A stretch of 46,633 bases of DNA from Methanosarcina sp. DH2 (GCF_020804225.1 NZ_WJBI01000010.1:1-46633), one strand, 5' to 3'. Positions 9,355 through 19,103 are shown, numbered from the stretch's first letter. Translations and numbers: made by a program. The notes: a model not told the origin generated them from the sequence alone.

Positions 9355-10695
9355 TTAATCTTTTACAGCGTAATGTTCTTTAACTGTTGTCTGTTCTTTA
9401 ACGGTAGTCTGCTCTTTGTTACATCCGGGCTTTATTTTCTCAACCCTTACTCTGTCTTTATCGAGACAAAAGACTCTTGAAACCACATCAAGAAACTCTT
9501 CATTTCCGAGTTCTGCAGCCTGGCGGAGAACTTTGGTAGGCTCTGCTAGGATCTTGTTAACGATTGAATGAGTGAGATCGTCAAGCACCTCGGTTTCGAT
9601 CTCCCCGATCGTATGATAGGCACAGAGCCTGTTGACTGCTTTTTCCCGTTCCCTTACGCGGACATCGTAGATCTGCCGGTAAAGCTCGGAAATCAAACGG
9701 TCAGCTTTCTGGCGCTTGTACTGGAGGTTTAAGAGCCTGATTTCTTCCTGGATAATAGCTTCAGCTTTTTTTGCTTCTTCTTTTCGCATCTTAAGGGTTC
9801 TTTCACTTATGACCCTGAGATTATCGATATTGCAGAGCTCGACACTTTCCAGTTCCACAACAGATTCCTCGATATCCCTGGGATTTGCAATATCGATAAG
9901 AAGGAGCTTTCTATCTCTACCCCGAATAGCTTCTTCAACTATCTCTCGTGTAAGGATATAATGGGGAGCTCCAGTGCCACTGATCACGACATCCGCGCCC
10001 GGTAGATAGCCCCTGATATCATCAAGCCTGACCGCGTGCCCTCCGAGCTCGTAGGCGATTTCTTCGGCTTTCTTAAAGGTGCGGTTTGCAATGTAAATAG
10101 CTTCGATATCCTTTTCGGCAAGAGCTTTTGCGACCAGGACTCCTATTTCTCCGGCTCCGATTACAAGCACGGATTTTCCTGTGAGCCCCCCGAAAATATC
10201 TTCGGCGAGGTCCACAGCCGCAGAGCCTATGGAGACCGAACCCTTATTGATCCGGGTCTCGTTCCTGATCCTTTTGCCTACCTGAATGGCCTTTTCAAAA
10301 GCCGTATCAAGGATCTTGCCAGTTGTTCCGGCTTTCTTTGAATAGGCGTAGAGGTCTTTTATCTGCCCGAGGATCTGGTCTTCTCCTACAATCATAGACT
10401 CAAGCCCACCTGAAAGCCTGAGCAGGTGCTCCAGGGACTCATCGTGCCCGTAAAAGTCAATGATATGGGTGGAAGCTCCCATTTCCTTTGCAAAAGAGAA
10501 AAGTACACTGCTGCTCTTGGGGGAAACAACGTAAATTTCAACACGGTTGCATGTTTTTAAGACAACGCACTCGTACACATACTCACGGCTGTACAGGTTA
10601 TGGAGCAGCCCGTCCAGATCTCCGTGCCAGGCGGACTCCATTTCCTCAACCTTCGCTTTTTTATGGGATATAACCATACTTGAGATTTCTGTCAC
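9355..10695 (-). CDS. hemA: Glutamyl-tRNA reductase
   Basis: NADPH-dependent reduction of Glu-tRNA to glutamate-1-semialdehyde, the committed step of tetrapyrrole synthesis (446 aa). The catalytic cysteine lies in VVLKTCNRVEIYVV (about residue 49). The substrate-binding LLRLSGGLESMIVGEDQILGQ segment is split in Rossmann fashion from the NADPH domain with VIGAGEIG. The C-terminal dimerisation helix region ends near residue 420. The last ~20 residues are unusual: six-residue units EQTTVK, EQTTVK and EHYAVK, encoded by 18-bp direct repeats at about 9368-9415. They look like a recent slippage extension beyond the conserved enzyme. Confidence 0.96.
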   Translation of the reverse strand: MTEISSMVISHKKAKVEEMESAWHGDLDGLLHNLYSREYVYECVVLKTCNRVEIYVVSPKSSSVLFSFAKEMGASTHIIDFYGHDESLEHLLRLSGGLESMIVGEDQILGQIKDLYAYSKKAGTTGKILDTAFEKAIQVGKRIRNETRINKGSVSIGSAAVDLAEDIFGGLTGKSVLVIGAGEIGVLVAKALAEKDIEAIYIANRTFKKAEEIAYELGGHAVRLDDIRGYLPGADVVISGTGAPHYILTREIVEEAIRGRDRKLLLIDIANPRDIEESVVELESVELCNIDNLRVISERTLKMRKEEAKKAEAIIQEEIRLLNLQYKRQKADRLISELYRQIYDVRVREREKAVNRLCAYHTIGEIETEVLDDLTHSIVNKILAEPTKVLRQAAELGNEEFLDVVSRVFCLDKDRVRVEKIKPGCNKEQTTVKEQTTVKEHYAVKD

Positions 10696-10814
10696 AGAGA
10701 GCCTCCGGATAGAATGAATACAGGAAATAGAATGAATAATATAAGGAGTTATAAATTAAACTTTGTCCAGAAATCCTCAGCCATTTTTCACTAAAGGGTT
10801 TCTATTTAATGGTT

Positions 10815-10898
10815 AGTTATTCAAGATTAATCACTCAAGATTAATTATTCAAGGTTAATCACTCAAGATTAATTATTCAAGGTTAATTATTCAAGGGT
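10815..10898. repeat. 14-bp tandem repeat, six copies, in the sirC-hemA spacer
   Basis: Six 14-bp units of the form AAT(T/C)A(T/C)TCAAGRTT run without interruption. Alternating A/B forms (ATTATTCAAGG, ATCACTCAAGA) suggest a 28-bp higher-order unit. The rest of the 439-bp spacer (10696-11134) is AT-rich, with further degenerate TAATTATTAAA stretches and no gene that I can support. It must contain the hemA promoter if hemA is not transcribed from further upstream. Confidence 0.85.
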
Positions 10899-11068
10899 AG
10901 ATATTAATGAGTAATTATTAAAAGGTAGTTATTAAAGAGGATTATTACAAACATTTTCATACACAGAAAGTTTATTTTCATAGAGTAATTATTTTCCTTT
11001 CAATATGCTCTGCATGTTACTCTGCACAGGCCTTTGAGCCTCCAGCCTGATTTTACGGTTGGAAGTTC

Positions 11069-11158
11069 CCGAAATTGTCCTATATTATCCGAAATTATCC
11101 TAGATTATCCGAAATTATCCTAGATTATCCGAAATTATCCTAGATTATCCGAAATTAT
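11069..11158. repeat. 20-bp tandem repeat running into the sirC 3' end
   Basis: Units CCGAAATTATCCTAGATTAT at 11069-11088 (two changes), 11089-11108, 11109-11128 and 11129-11148, plus a 10-bp partial to 11158. The last part lies inside the coding sequence of the sirC-like gene and supplies its final residues and stop codon. Confidence 0.9.
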
Positions 11159-11797
11159 TGCATATGCTTCTTCTGTTGCCTTTTCGTACGATTCGGAAAA
11201 GCCATTCCAGACACTTTCGCTTTCAAGGACTTTCCAGAGAAGGGCTTTTCTTTTCCTCTGTTCTTTCACATGCAACTTGAGGTAACTCCTCAATTCGTCC
11301 TGAAGCCTGATCATATCGGAATATGCAGGAGTTATCACCCCTTCGATCCGCCTGCGAGTGTATTTCGAGACCGCAGGGCTGTGCCCTAGGGTGGAGATCC
11401 CTATTACCAGGTCTCCTCTTTTGATGACTGATGGGATTACAACACTACCTAAAGCATCCACCTGATTAATCAAAATATCGCTTTCCCCTGCAATATCAGT
11501 GATTTTCCGGTTAAGTTCGGAACTGCTGGTTGCAGGAATAACAAGAAAAGCCCCTGAAATGATTTCCCTGAGTTCTGAGTCCGCTGCTGCCGTGAGGTCA
11601 AGCATAAGCAGTCGAACCTGTCCCGAGACCTCAAGTTCCTGCAGCCTTTCGGAAAAATCGAGGCTGACAACAACAGTGTCCGCGCAGCCGCAGAAAAGTT
11701 CAGCCTTGCGTTCCCCGACAGAGCCGCCCCCGAAAATTACGATTTTCCTGCCTGAAAGGTCAAGCATGAGGGGGAGAAAGTTATTAGTTCCAGTCAT
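11135..11797 (-). CDS. Precorrin-2 dehydrogenase / sirohydrochlorin ferrochelatase-like protein
   Basis: A 220-aa protein of the SirC/Met8p/CysG N-terminal family, which oxidises precorrin-2 to sirohydrochlorin with NAD+ and in some members inserts iron. The NAD-binding loop IVIFGGGSVGERKAELF is near the N-terminus. The conserved VIPSVIKRGDLVIGIST...SPAVSKYTRRRIE segment, which carries the catalytic-region residues, is intact. A helical C-terminal domain follows. GAGGT lies 8 nt upstream of the ATG. In the cluster it would feed sirohydrochlorin towards siroheme for AhbA/B, and also towards F430 and cobalamin. The last few residues come from a tandem repeat. Whether it has chelatase activity cannot be seen. 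Confidence 0.9.
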   Translation of the reverse strand: MTGTNNFLPLMLDLSGRKIVIFGGGSVGERKAELFCGCADTVVVSLDFSERLQELEVSGQVRLLMLDLTAAADSELREIISGAFLVIPATSSSELNRKITDIAGESDILINQVDALGSVVIPSVIKRGDLVIGISTLGHSPAVSKYTRRRIEGVITPAYSDMIRLQDELRSYLKLHVKEQRKRKALLWKVLESESVWNGFSESYEKATEEAYAIISDNLG

Positions 11798-11826
11798 TTT
11801 CAGGGACCTCGCAAATTAAAGTTTAA

Positions 11827-11892
11827 ATAAACGCTTAATAAATGGACGATAAACGCCTAATAAATACCTGATAGACGGTTAATGATCGATAA
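11827..11892. repeat. 22-bp tandem repeat, three degenerate copies
   Basis: Units beginning ATAAACGCYTAATAAA at 11827-11848 and 11849-11870, and a more diverged ATAGACGGTTAAT unit at 11871-11892, fill most of the 138-bp spacer between ahbB and the sirC-like gene. A minus-strand TATA-like GTTTATTTAAAC at about 11820-11831 overlaps the first unit. Confidence 0.7.
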
Positions 11893-11935
11893 CAAACGAT
11901 AATAGATGCCTTAAAAGCAGTTTTTACAGCCATCC

Positions 11936-12394
11936 TTAAAGCCTGACTCCTGTTTTCTTGAACTCTCTGTCACTGAAGAAAAGGGTATAATCCTTAATTC
12001 CGGTAGCTTCAGAAATTTTCTCAGCCACTTTTTCGCAGTCTTCGGGGTTATAGGAATGGACCATTGTAAACAGGTTATACTGCCAGTCAGGATAGCGGGG
12101 GCGTTCATAACAGTGCGTAACTTCGGGAAATTCAGCCATGATATTCCCTATCTTTTCGATCTGCTCATCAGGAACGTTCCAGACGCACATTGCATTTGCT
12201 GTTATGCCTATAGCCCTATGCCCGATTGAAGCCGCAAAGCGACGGATCTTCCCAGCTTTCTGGAGGTTTTTAAGCCTGTCAACAACCTCCTGTTCACTGA
12301 TTCCAAGTTCAGAAGCAAACCCTTTGAAAGGAGAATGAGTGATTGGAATTCCGTCCTGCACGAGTTTTAGCAGTTTTACATCCGTTTTATCCAT
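11936..12394 (-). CDS. ahbB: Siroheme decarboxylase subunit (AhbB-like)
   Basis: One of two Lrp/AsnC-like subunits that remove two acetate carboxyls from siroheme to give 12,18-didecarboxysiroheme in the alternative heme pathway. A winged-helix domain occupies about residues 1-60 and a RAM-like ferredoxin fold the rest. The HCYERPRYPDWQYNLFTMVH segment is characteristic of the family. I start at the ATG at 12394 (152 aa), which has AGGTGA, overlapping the ahbA stop, 4 nt upstream. An in-frame TTG at 12412 is less likely. The A/B assignment follows gene order as I remember it from Methanosarcina barkeri and could be reversed. Confidence 0.9.
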   Translation of the reverse strand: MDKTDVKLLKLVQDGIPITHSPFKGFASELGISEQEVVDRLKNLQKAGKIRRFAASIGHRAIGITANAMCVWNVPDEQIEKIGNIMAEFPEVTHCYERPRYPDWQYNLFTMVHSYNPEDCEKVAEKISEATGIKDYTLFFSDREFKKTGVRL

Positions 12395-12398
12395 AATT

Positions 12399-13999
<1,601 letters not shown>

Positions 14000-14016
14000 G
14001 GTAATCAGAGATTAAT

Positions 14017-14030
14017 GGTTTATATTAATG
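14017..14030 (-). promoter_or_regulatory. TATA box of the ahbD-led cluster
   Basis: On the minus strand CATTAATATAAACC is centred about 25 bp upstream of the ahbD ATG, so transcription would begin at or next to the start codon. The same arrangement is preserved in the duplicated fragment at 23.7 kb. Confidence 0.6.
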
Positions 14031-14323
14031 GAAGTCAGAGGGAAATGAGATTTACGAACTAACGATAACTGAAAGTGGCATCATATTCTATAGACAGAAT
14101 ATAGGTCAGAACCAATATTACTTAAAGTTAGTATAAATGAAACTTGAGAGGTCATATTAATAAAGTAATATTAATATTCTGCCATTTCAAACAGTGACCT
14201 GAAAAAAGAGAACAGAAAGTCAGGTATTTATCTGACTGAAAGACCGAAGATTTATGATTTAAATAGTTAAACAGTTAAATGTCTGCCCGAACAGGGAGAA
14301 AAAAAGGTAAAATCAGAAGCTAT
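14031..14323. other. AT-rich spacer with a small hairpin
   Basis: No gene seen. A 6-bp hairpin AGTCAG / CTGACT (14218-14223 and 14232-14237) lies downstream of the minus-strand beta-helix gene and may mark its transcript end. Confidence 0.35.
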
Positions 14324-15967
14324 TCAGGTTGATATCAGTTGCTGCCACCCTCCAAGTAGCTCCCACCTTAATTCTTCTCCATATGGGTTGGGATAATCAA
14401 ATTCTTGTTTGAACACAGTTATCGTCTGAACGTCGTATTCCATGTCATTTTCTAAATCGAGAGTAGTTTCGTACTTGAATGGTTTTCGGTATGTTAAAGT
14501 AATATCTTCTTCAGAAAGCAGCGTATAAGGTATTTCTTCGCCTTCGTCGGGATTATATTCCCTTGAAAATATCCGGACCCTTGCAGGGATAACATCAGTT
14601 TGTGAATCTTCGGCAAAACTGTAATCGTATGCTTGTTTACTCCTGTAATTAATATCCATTGATAGAGTAACCTGTGTATGCGTTTCATTAATTTTGGAAG
14701 AATTATACCAGCTGAAATTATTAATTTCTACATTGTTCCTGGGAAGACCCGATTCAAACGGGAAGTACCAGGCAATAATTGCAATCAAAAGTATTACTAT
14801 TAAAATGCCTAAGCTTTTAAGGGCTTTTTTCGACAAAGGTTTTCTAATTAAGTAAAACGCAAGACCGATTCCTGTTAGAAGAATAAGGATAGTATAAATT
14901 GGCATGGAGGAAGAGGTTAGATTGTCATCTCCTTTTTTATTATCTAAAAAAATATTCTCCTTGATAGTGTTATTTTTGTTTAAATTAGAGTAGAAGTAGA
15001 ATATGCCGTACTCTTTATTAGAACTAAAAGTGTTGTTAGTAACAAGGTTATTGCTGGAATCTCCGATTGAAATGCCATTGGAATTGTTAGATAAAATGTT
15101 TCTAATTAAAGTATTTTTATCAGAAGCCAGGAGATAGATGCCAGAGTTTCCATTCTCTATGAAAATGTCATCTTTTAAGTTATTTGACTCGGAGATCCAT
15201 AAAAGAAAGCCGGATTGTTTGTTGTTACCGGCAACGTTATCTGCTATTACATTTTCATGAGAGACAGTTAGACAAAGCCCATATTTGTTCATGAAAAATT
15301 GGTTATTAATTAAATTATTGGCATTTGATTTCCTGAGAGCAATTCCATAGTTTTCATTATTACTGGCATTGTTATTAACTAAAGTATTTTGATTTGATAG
15401 GTTCAAGTAAAGACCACGTTTATTTTCAGTGATGAGATTGTTCCTCAAATCGTTGTCCGTCGAATTAATTAGATAGATTCCATGCAAAGTGTTTGAAAAT
15501 AGAGTATTATTTTCAATACTACAGCCGGAAGAGGCATTTAGAACAATACCATCCTGAAAATTTGAAATAATATTGTTTTGAATAAGTGAGTTATTGACGT
15601 TGTCTAAATAGATTCCTGAGATTTGACTTTCGTTGCTGTCTTCAAGAATTATCAAGCCGGTTATTTCAACATTGTTTGATTTAACGTGAATTACTGGTAT
15701 AGAAGAAATGTCAGAGTTGAGAATCACATCTTCTGGATTGTGAGAAATAGAACTGATTTTTAGTTGTTTATCGATAGTGAGAGTTTCCGAATAGTTTCCT
15801 TTATAAATCAGTATTGAGTCATTTTCCTGTGCAAAGTTTATTGCTTCCTGTATAGAAGAGAAATTACTGCTATTTTCATTATTAATATCTACAGTAATTG
15901 TAGTAGCAGATGCGCAGTTGATAGTAAAAATAATCAGCAATGTAGTAAATAAATTTTTGAGTCTCAT
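14324..15967 (-). CDS. NosD-like parallel beta-helix membrane protein
   Basis: A 547-aa protein with an N-terminal signal sequence (LFTTLLIIFTINCASA), then about 300 residues of right-handed parallel beta-helix repeats: recurrent N-x-I-x-x-N-x-x and NNxAxxNxxxGIxLxxSxxN motifs of the NosD/CASH type. Two closely spaced transmembrane segments follow around residues 350-400. The C-terminal domain of about 150 residues contains a WYNSSKINETHTQVTLSMDINYRS stretch, presumably outside the membrane. Such surface beta-helix proteins are abundant in Methanosarcina and are thought to be cell-envelope components. No enzymatic motif is seen. The coding sequence is clearly more AT-rich than the housekeeping genes around it. 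Confidence 0.8.
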   Translation of the reverse strand: MRLKNLFTTLLIIFTINCASATTITVDINNENSSNFSSIQEAINFAQENDSILIYKGNYSETLTIDKQLKISSISHNPEDVILNSDISSIPVIHVKSNNVEITGLIILEDSNESQISGIYLDNVNNSLIQNNIISNFQDGIVLNASSGCSIENNTLFSNTLHGIYLINSTDNDLRNNLITENKRGLYLNLSNQNTLVNNNASNNENYGIALRKSNANNLINNQFFMNKYGLCLTVSHENVIADNVAGNNKQSGFLLWISESNNLKDDIFIENGNSGIYLLASDKNTLIRNILSNNSNGISIGDSSNNLVTNNTFSSNKEYGIFYFYSNLNKNNTIKENIFLDNKKGDDNLTSSSMPIYTILILLTGIGLAFYLIRKPLSKKALKSLGILIVILLIAIIAWYFPFESGLPRNNVEINNFSWYNSSKINETHTQVTLSMDINYRSKQAYDYSFAEDSQTDVIPARVRIFSREYNPDEGEEIPYTLLSEEDITLTYRKPFKYETTLDLENDMEYDVQTITVFKQEFDYPNPYGEELRWELLGGWQQLIST

Positions 15968-16008
15968 ACTATAACCTGATCTATTTATGGAAAAAAATAA
16001 TCAAAGTT

Positions 16009-16056
16009 GCGGTGGCGCACCCCGCTGCAAGCAACGGGGTATGTTCGCGCCACCGC
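16009..16056. repeat. GC-rich nested hairpin
   Basis: GCGGTGGCGC (16009-16018) pairs perfectly with GCGCCACCGC (16047-16056), and inside it ACCCCG (16019-16024) pairs with CGGGGT (16035-16040). This 48-bp GC island stands out in an AT-rich spacer. The inner core CCCCGCNGCAAGC recurs about 150 bp further on. Confidence 0.8.
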
Positions 16057-16176
16057 TCCAAATTCCGTTAAAGTAGATAATAACCCTAAACAATTTAGTT
16101 TGAGCAGAAATTAACAGCCCAAAAATGGAACTGATAAATCATATTATCATTAACGCTTACCGGGAAAGTTTTCCAT

Positions 16177-16259
16177 CCCCGCAGCAAGCTAGCGGGGTAT
16201 TCGACTGAAAATAAATGAGCCAAGTGGCTCGCTTAAAGATATTTCGCTTTATTTTCTTA
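16177..16259. repeat. Second CCCCGC...GCGGGG hairpin with following stems
   Basis: CCCCGC (16177-16182) and GCGGGG (16192-16197) enclose AGCAAGCTA, a close relative of the loop in the neighbouring hairpin. It is followed by a GAGCC / GGCTC hairpin (16217-16221, 16226-16230), itself flanked by GAAAATAAA and TTTATTTTC arms. Placed just after the C39 peptidase stop, it may terminate that transcript. The repeat structure also recalls ends of IS200/IS605-type elements, but no transposase is present here. Confidence 0.6.
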
Positions 16260-17405
16260 TCCCAAATAAGAATATCCAGTTGATGAGGTATCATCAGACC
16301 CTGTGTATTCATAGACATTTTCTTCATAGTTGAATAAAGGATTACCTGTATCGTACCAAAACATCGTATTTTCACCAGTCCAAGTATTTGGATCATTTAG
16401 TTGGAAATATTGGCTGCCTGTAGAGTATCCTCTAAGAACTACTGCATGGCAAGCACCATAGAAACTTTCTTCTGTAAGATAAAATGGTCTTCCATTATCG
16501 ATCATACTTTCAATTTGACCGATTGTGTAAGAGAGTGAGCCAGTTTTTAGACCTTTAATTAAATATACGCCTTGATCATCCAGATAATCTTGAGCTTCAC
16601 CAGCGCTCATTCGATCATAACCATTATAAACCCAGATACTCCATATAGATGGATGGTCACCTGACCAGTATTCTTCAAGCATTGCAGCGCATGTTTCACC
16701 ACAGGCTTGGCTTGCAGCATCGTAATTTTGTTGGTATGTATATATTTCCCACTGACTTCTTTGAGGAACATCAAGGGATATACTGCTTTTAGTTGTTGCA
16801 GTTGGACTAATGTTTTCGTACATGCTGATAGATGATCCCAAGAGACCTATTTCACATTCAATTCCATTTCTTATAACTTTCCCAACAATGCATCCTTTTC
16901 CATCTTCATAGAATTCTCCATGTAGGTTGTATTTTTCTTCTGCATCTTGAAGATCGACATATGTTGCGTACATTTCTGTTGCGCCTTCGTAACGGGTCAT
17001 TGTCATGTTGTCTACTTTGGAGTAAATAGGCTTGGCTCCGTCCGGGACATTCCATCCAATAAACACTTGAGTTGCTTCACCGGATAATTGAACTTTCTCC
17101 TCTTCTCCATCAAGTGTGATTATGCCTTCAAGAACAACAAAGTTGTTCTTATCGATGGTGCCTGATAGATAAGCTGTCACTGATTTTTTAGTAGTGTTTG
17201 CTGTGCTCAAGTCAGTGATCTTTTTGTCATCTAGAGGAATTATCAGAACCCCATCTTTTTGGTCCATTGTTAAGGTAACTTGTTTGACATCTGAGCTATC
17301 AGACAATGTTTCTGCTTGGGCACTTACCATTGGTACAAATGTCATGCCTACCAGCATCATTGCCGCAAGTAGTGCGGCAATTTCAAATTTTCTGTTTGCA
17401 ATCAT
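16257..17405 (-). CDS. Secreted C39-like cysteine peptidase family protein
   Basis: From the ATG at 17405 (382 aa) the protein begins with a clear signal peptide, LLAAMMLVGMTFVPMVSAQA. A middle region of about 180 residues has no recognised domain. The C-terminal half is a papain-like peptidase C39-type domain: the nucleophile lies in QACGETCAAMLEEYW, the histidine in ACHAVVLRGYS and an Asn/Asp in QLNDPNTW. The start is fixed by GAGGT 7 nt upstream. The open frame runs 14 codons further, to 17447, but those codons overlap the leader stem. It may cleave exported peptides or surface proteins. The substrate is unknown. It is preceded by the structured leader at 17406-17534. Confidence 0.82.
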   Translation of the reverse strand: MIANRKFEIAALLAAMMLVGMTFVPMVSAQAETLSDSSDVKQVTLTMDQKDGVLIIPLDDKKITDLSTANTTKKSVTAYLSGTIDKNNFVVLEGIITLDGEEEKVQLSGEATQVFIGWNVPDGAKPIYSKVDNMTMTRYEGATEMYATYVDLQDAEEKYNLHGEFYEDGKGCIVGKVIRNGIECEIGLLGSSISMYENISPTATTKSSISLDVPQRSQWEIYTYQQNYDAASQACGETCAAMLEEYWSGDHPSIWSIWVYNGYDRMSAGEAQDYLDDQGVYLIKGLKTGSLSYTIGQIESMIDNGRPFYLTEESFYGACHAVVLRGYSTGSQYFQLNDPNTWTGENTMFWYDTGNPLFNYEENVYEYTGSDDTSSTGYSYLG

Positions 17406-17534
17406 TCTTTTACCTCGTAATTTTATTCCCGAGGCAAGATCAAGCAAGCTTTAAATATCCACAAAGATATCATTTCCTTGCCTCAGGGCATGTGAAGTTC
17501 AAATGTGCTCTGGAAAGTTTGTTTGGACTTCACA
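17406..17534 (-). promoter_or_regulatory. Structured leader, copy 1
   Basis: Read on the minus strand: a long hairpin with 13-bp arms (17522-17534 and 17491-17503, one mismatch) around a loop containing ACTTTCCAGA. Then comes a second stem with perfect 8-bp arms GAGGCAAG (17477-17484) and CTTGCCTC (17431-17438), and then the ribosome binding site and ATG of the peptidase. A TATA-like AATGTATAG lies about 25-30 bp before the first arm, so the whole segment could be the 5' untranslated region. A related copy lies at 23008-23129. Confidence 0.6.
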
Positions 17535-17839
17535 TTCAAAAATCTCTCTTAATCTTCTCCTATACATTTATTACGGTGATGAACTATTCATCAGCCCGAT
17601 TAACATTCATTAAACCAATACTCTTTTTCATCAAAAATAACGAAATTTCAGAGCTTTAACTGATGTCTGAAATTCGATTCACTTTTAGCAAATAATCTGG
17701 AGATTATTTTCTTCACTAAATAATAAAATTAACAAAAAAGGTAGCAACATACATGCCCCAACAAAAGAAAAGAATATATGATGTCAAAATAATTTAATAA
17801 GAAAGTAAGGAAAAAAATCTGTAGATACGGCGACATGAA
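17535..17839. other. Divergent spacer
   Basis: AT-rich region between the peptidase leader and the plus-strand regulator. It holds the proposed TATA box for the leader (about 17558-17570, minus strand). No clear promoter was identified for the regulator, and I see no gene. Confidence 0.35.
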
Positions 17840-18670
17840 ATGAACGGCTTCGAAATTTATAAAAAAAGGGGAGATGACGTTCAGGCAATATATAGGTCAA
17901 GACTTCTAACAGAGATACTTCTATCATTAAACGAGGGCAGCAGAAAGCTTTCTCAACTGCGTGAAATTACCGGAAGTACATCTCAGGCACTAATTCCAAA
18001 GCTCAGGAAAATCGAAGCGGATCATCTGATAGAAACAAAAGAACATGAGTATTTCCTGACGTCAGCAGGAAAAATTGTGGCTTCAGGAATAGCTGACTCT
18101 TTTGTAACATTTTGGACTATTAATAAGTTTAAGCATTTCTGGTTAAGACATTACCTCGAAGGAATTCCCAGTCCTTTGTTAAAAGAAATCGGATGTCTTT
18201 ATGAGTCTGAAGTCCTCAAGGATCGAGGCATGAAGATCCTTAACGTCTACAACAATCAGTTAAAAATGATTAAAGAAGCAGATCATATATACGGTATATC
18301 GTCCGTTGTAACCGAAGGATATGCTGATGCTATCTCTGAAAGAGTAAAAGAAGGAGTCCCTGTCGAGCTTATAGTTCCTCTTCACGTTGCAGAAGAATTG
18401 AAGCGATCACCTTATCTGGAAAAAATAGAAGCACTGAAAAATTATGAAAACTTCAAATTAATGGCTATGAATGAAGATATTAAAGTGGGACTTATTGTTA
18501 CGGATAAACGTCTTTCTCTGAACCTGTACAAAAAAGAAGGCGTTGAGTACGACATAAGCACAGGCCTGTTCAGTTCTGACTCGAAGGCCATTGAATGGGA
18601 GAGAGGCTTTTCTGGTATTGTAAAGGGAAGGCAGATTTCACAAAATTTCAGTGATGCGGAAATTTGTTAG
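17840..18670 (+). CDS. ArsR-type winged-helix regulator with FilR1/DUF1724 domain
   Basis: A 276-aa archaeal regulator. Residues about 18-75 form a winged helix (LLTEILLSLNEGSRKLSQLREITGSTSQALIPKLRKIEAD). The C-terminal two thirds match the FilR1 (DUF1724) sensor domain, with HFWLRHYLEGIPSPLLKEIG and GVPVELIVPLHVAEEL. This architecture is that of the Methanosarcina-specific Msr regulators of methyltransferase genes and of FilR of Methanothrix. Here no methyltransferase genes are adjacent. It diverges from the C39 peptidase gene and its leader, which makes that gene a candidate target. The Shine-Dalgarno is weak. Confidence 0.82.
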   Translation: MNGFEIYKKRGDDVQAIYRSRLLTEILLSLNEGSRKLSQLREITGSTSQALIPKLRKIEADHLIETKEHEYFLTSAGKIVASGIADSFVTFWTINKFKHFWLRHYLEGIPSPLLKEIGCLYESEVLKDRGMKILNVYNNQLKMIKEADHIYGISSVVTEGYADAISERVKEGVPVELIVPLHVAEELKRSPYLEKIEALKNYENFKLMAMNEDIKVGLIVTDKRLSLNLYKKEGVEYDISTGLFSSDSKAIEWERGFSGIVKGRQISQNFSDAEIC

Positions 18671-18692
18671 AGAAAAATCTGGACAAGCCTCC

Positions 18693-19103
18693 TCAAACAG
18701 TTTCTATCATTATCATTATTGGAGCCTCGTTATTCCAATCTATTACTATAATAGGTGTGCTGCAACGATGCAAAGATACTGGAATAGTTTCTTCTAGAAC
18801 TCCATTATCCAGTGTAATCCTGAATGTATAATTTTTCATTCCGGTAGAATATAGAAGATCAAACGGTTTTGCTTCTGAAGCCCTTTCATCCGGATAAAGC
18901 TTGTATGATTCCTTGAACATGGAACTGTTGTACGAGTCCAATATTTCTACAGTTACTTCATGGGTCCCTGCATCATTATTTCTGATTTCAAAAAAATTAG
19001 GTAAAGCCGGACCGCCCAGAAGAAATATTAATACATTATAACCCACGAATGCAGCTACAAGTATGATTAACAAAAGTAAAAGTATTTTTTCAAAGTTTCG
19101 CAT
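18693..19103 (-). CDS. Small membrane-anchored protein, unknown function
   Basis: A 136-aa protein with one N-terminal transmembrane helix (ILLLLLIILVAAFVGYNVLIFLL) and an exported domain of about 100 residues predicted to be mostly beta strands: VTVEILDSYN, NYTFRITLDNGV, TPIIVIDWNN. It resembles an Ig-like or C2-like sandwich. GAGGATT 5 nt before the ATG supports the start. It converges with the DUF1724 regulator gene and precedes no obvious partner. I do not recognise the family. Confidence 0.65.
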   Translation of the reverse strand: MRNFEKILLLLLIILVAAFVGYNVLIFLLGGPALPNFFEIRNNDAGTHEVTVEILDSYNSSMFKESYKLYPDERASEAKPFDLLYSTGMKNYTFRITLDNGVLEETIPVSLHRCSTPIIVIDWNNEAPIMIMIETV

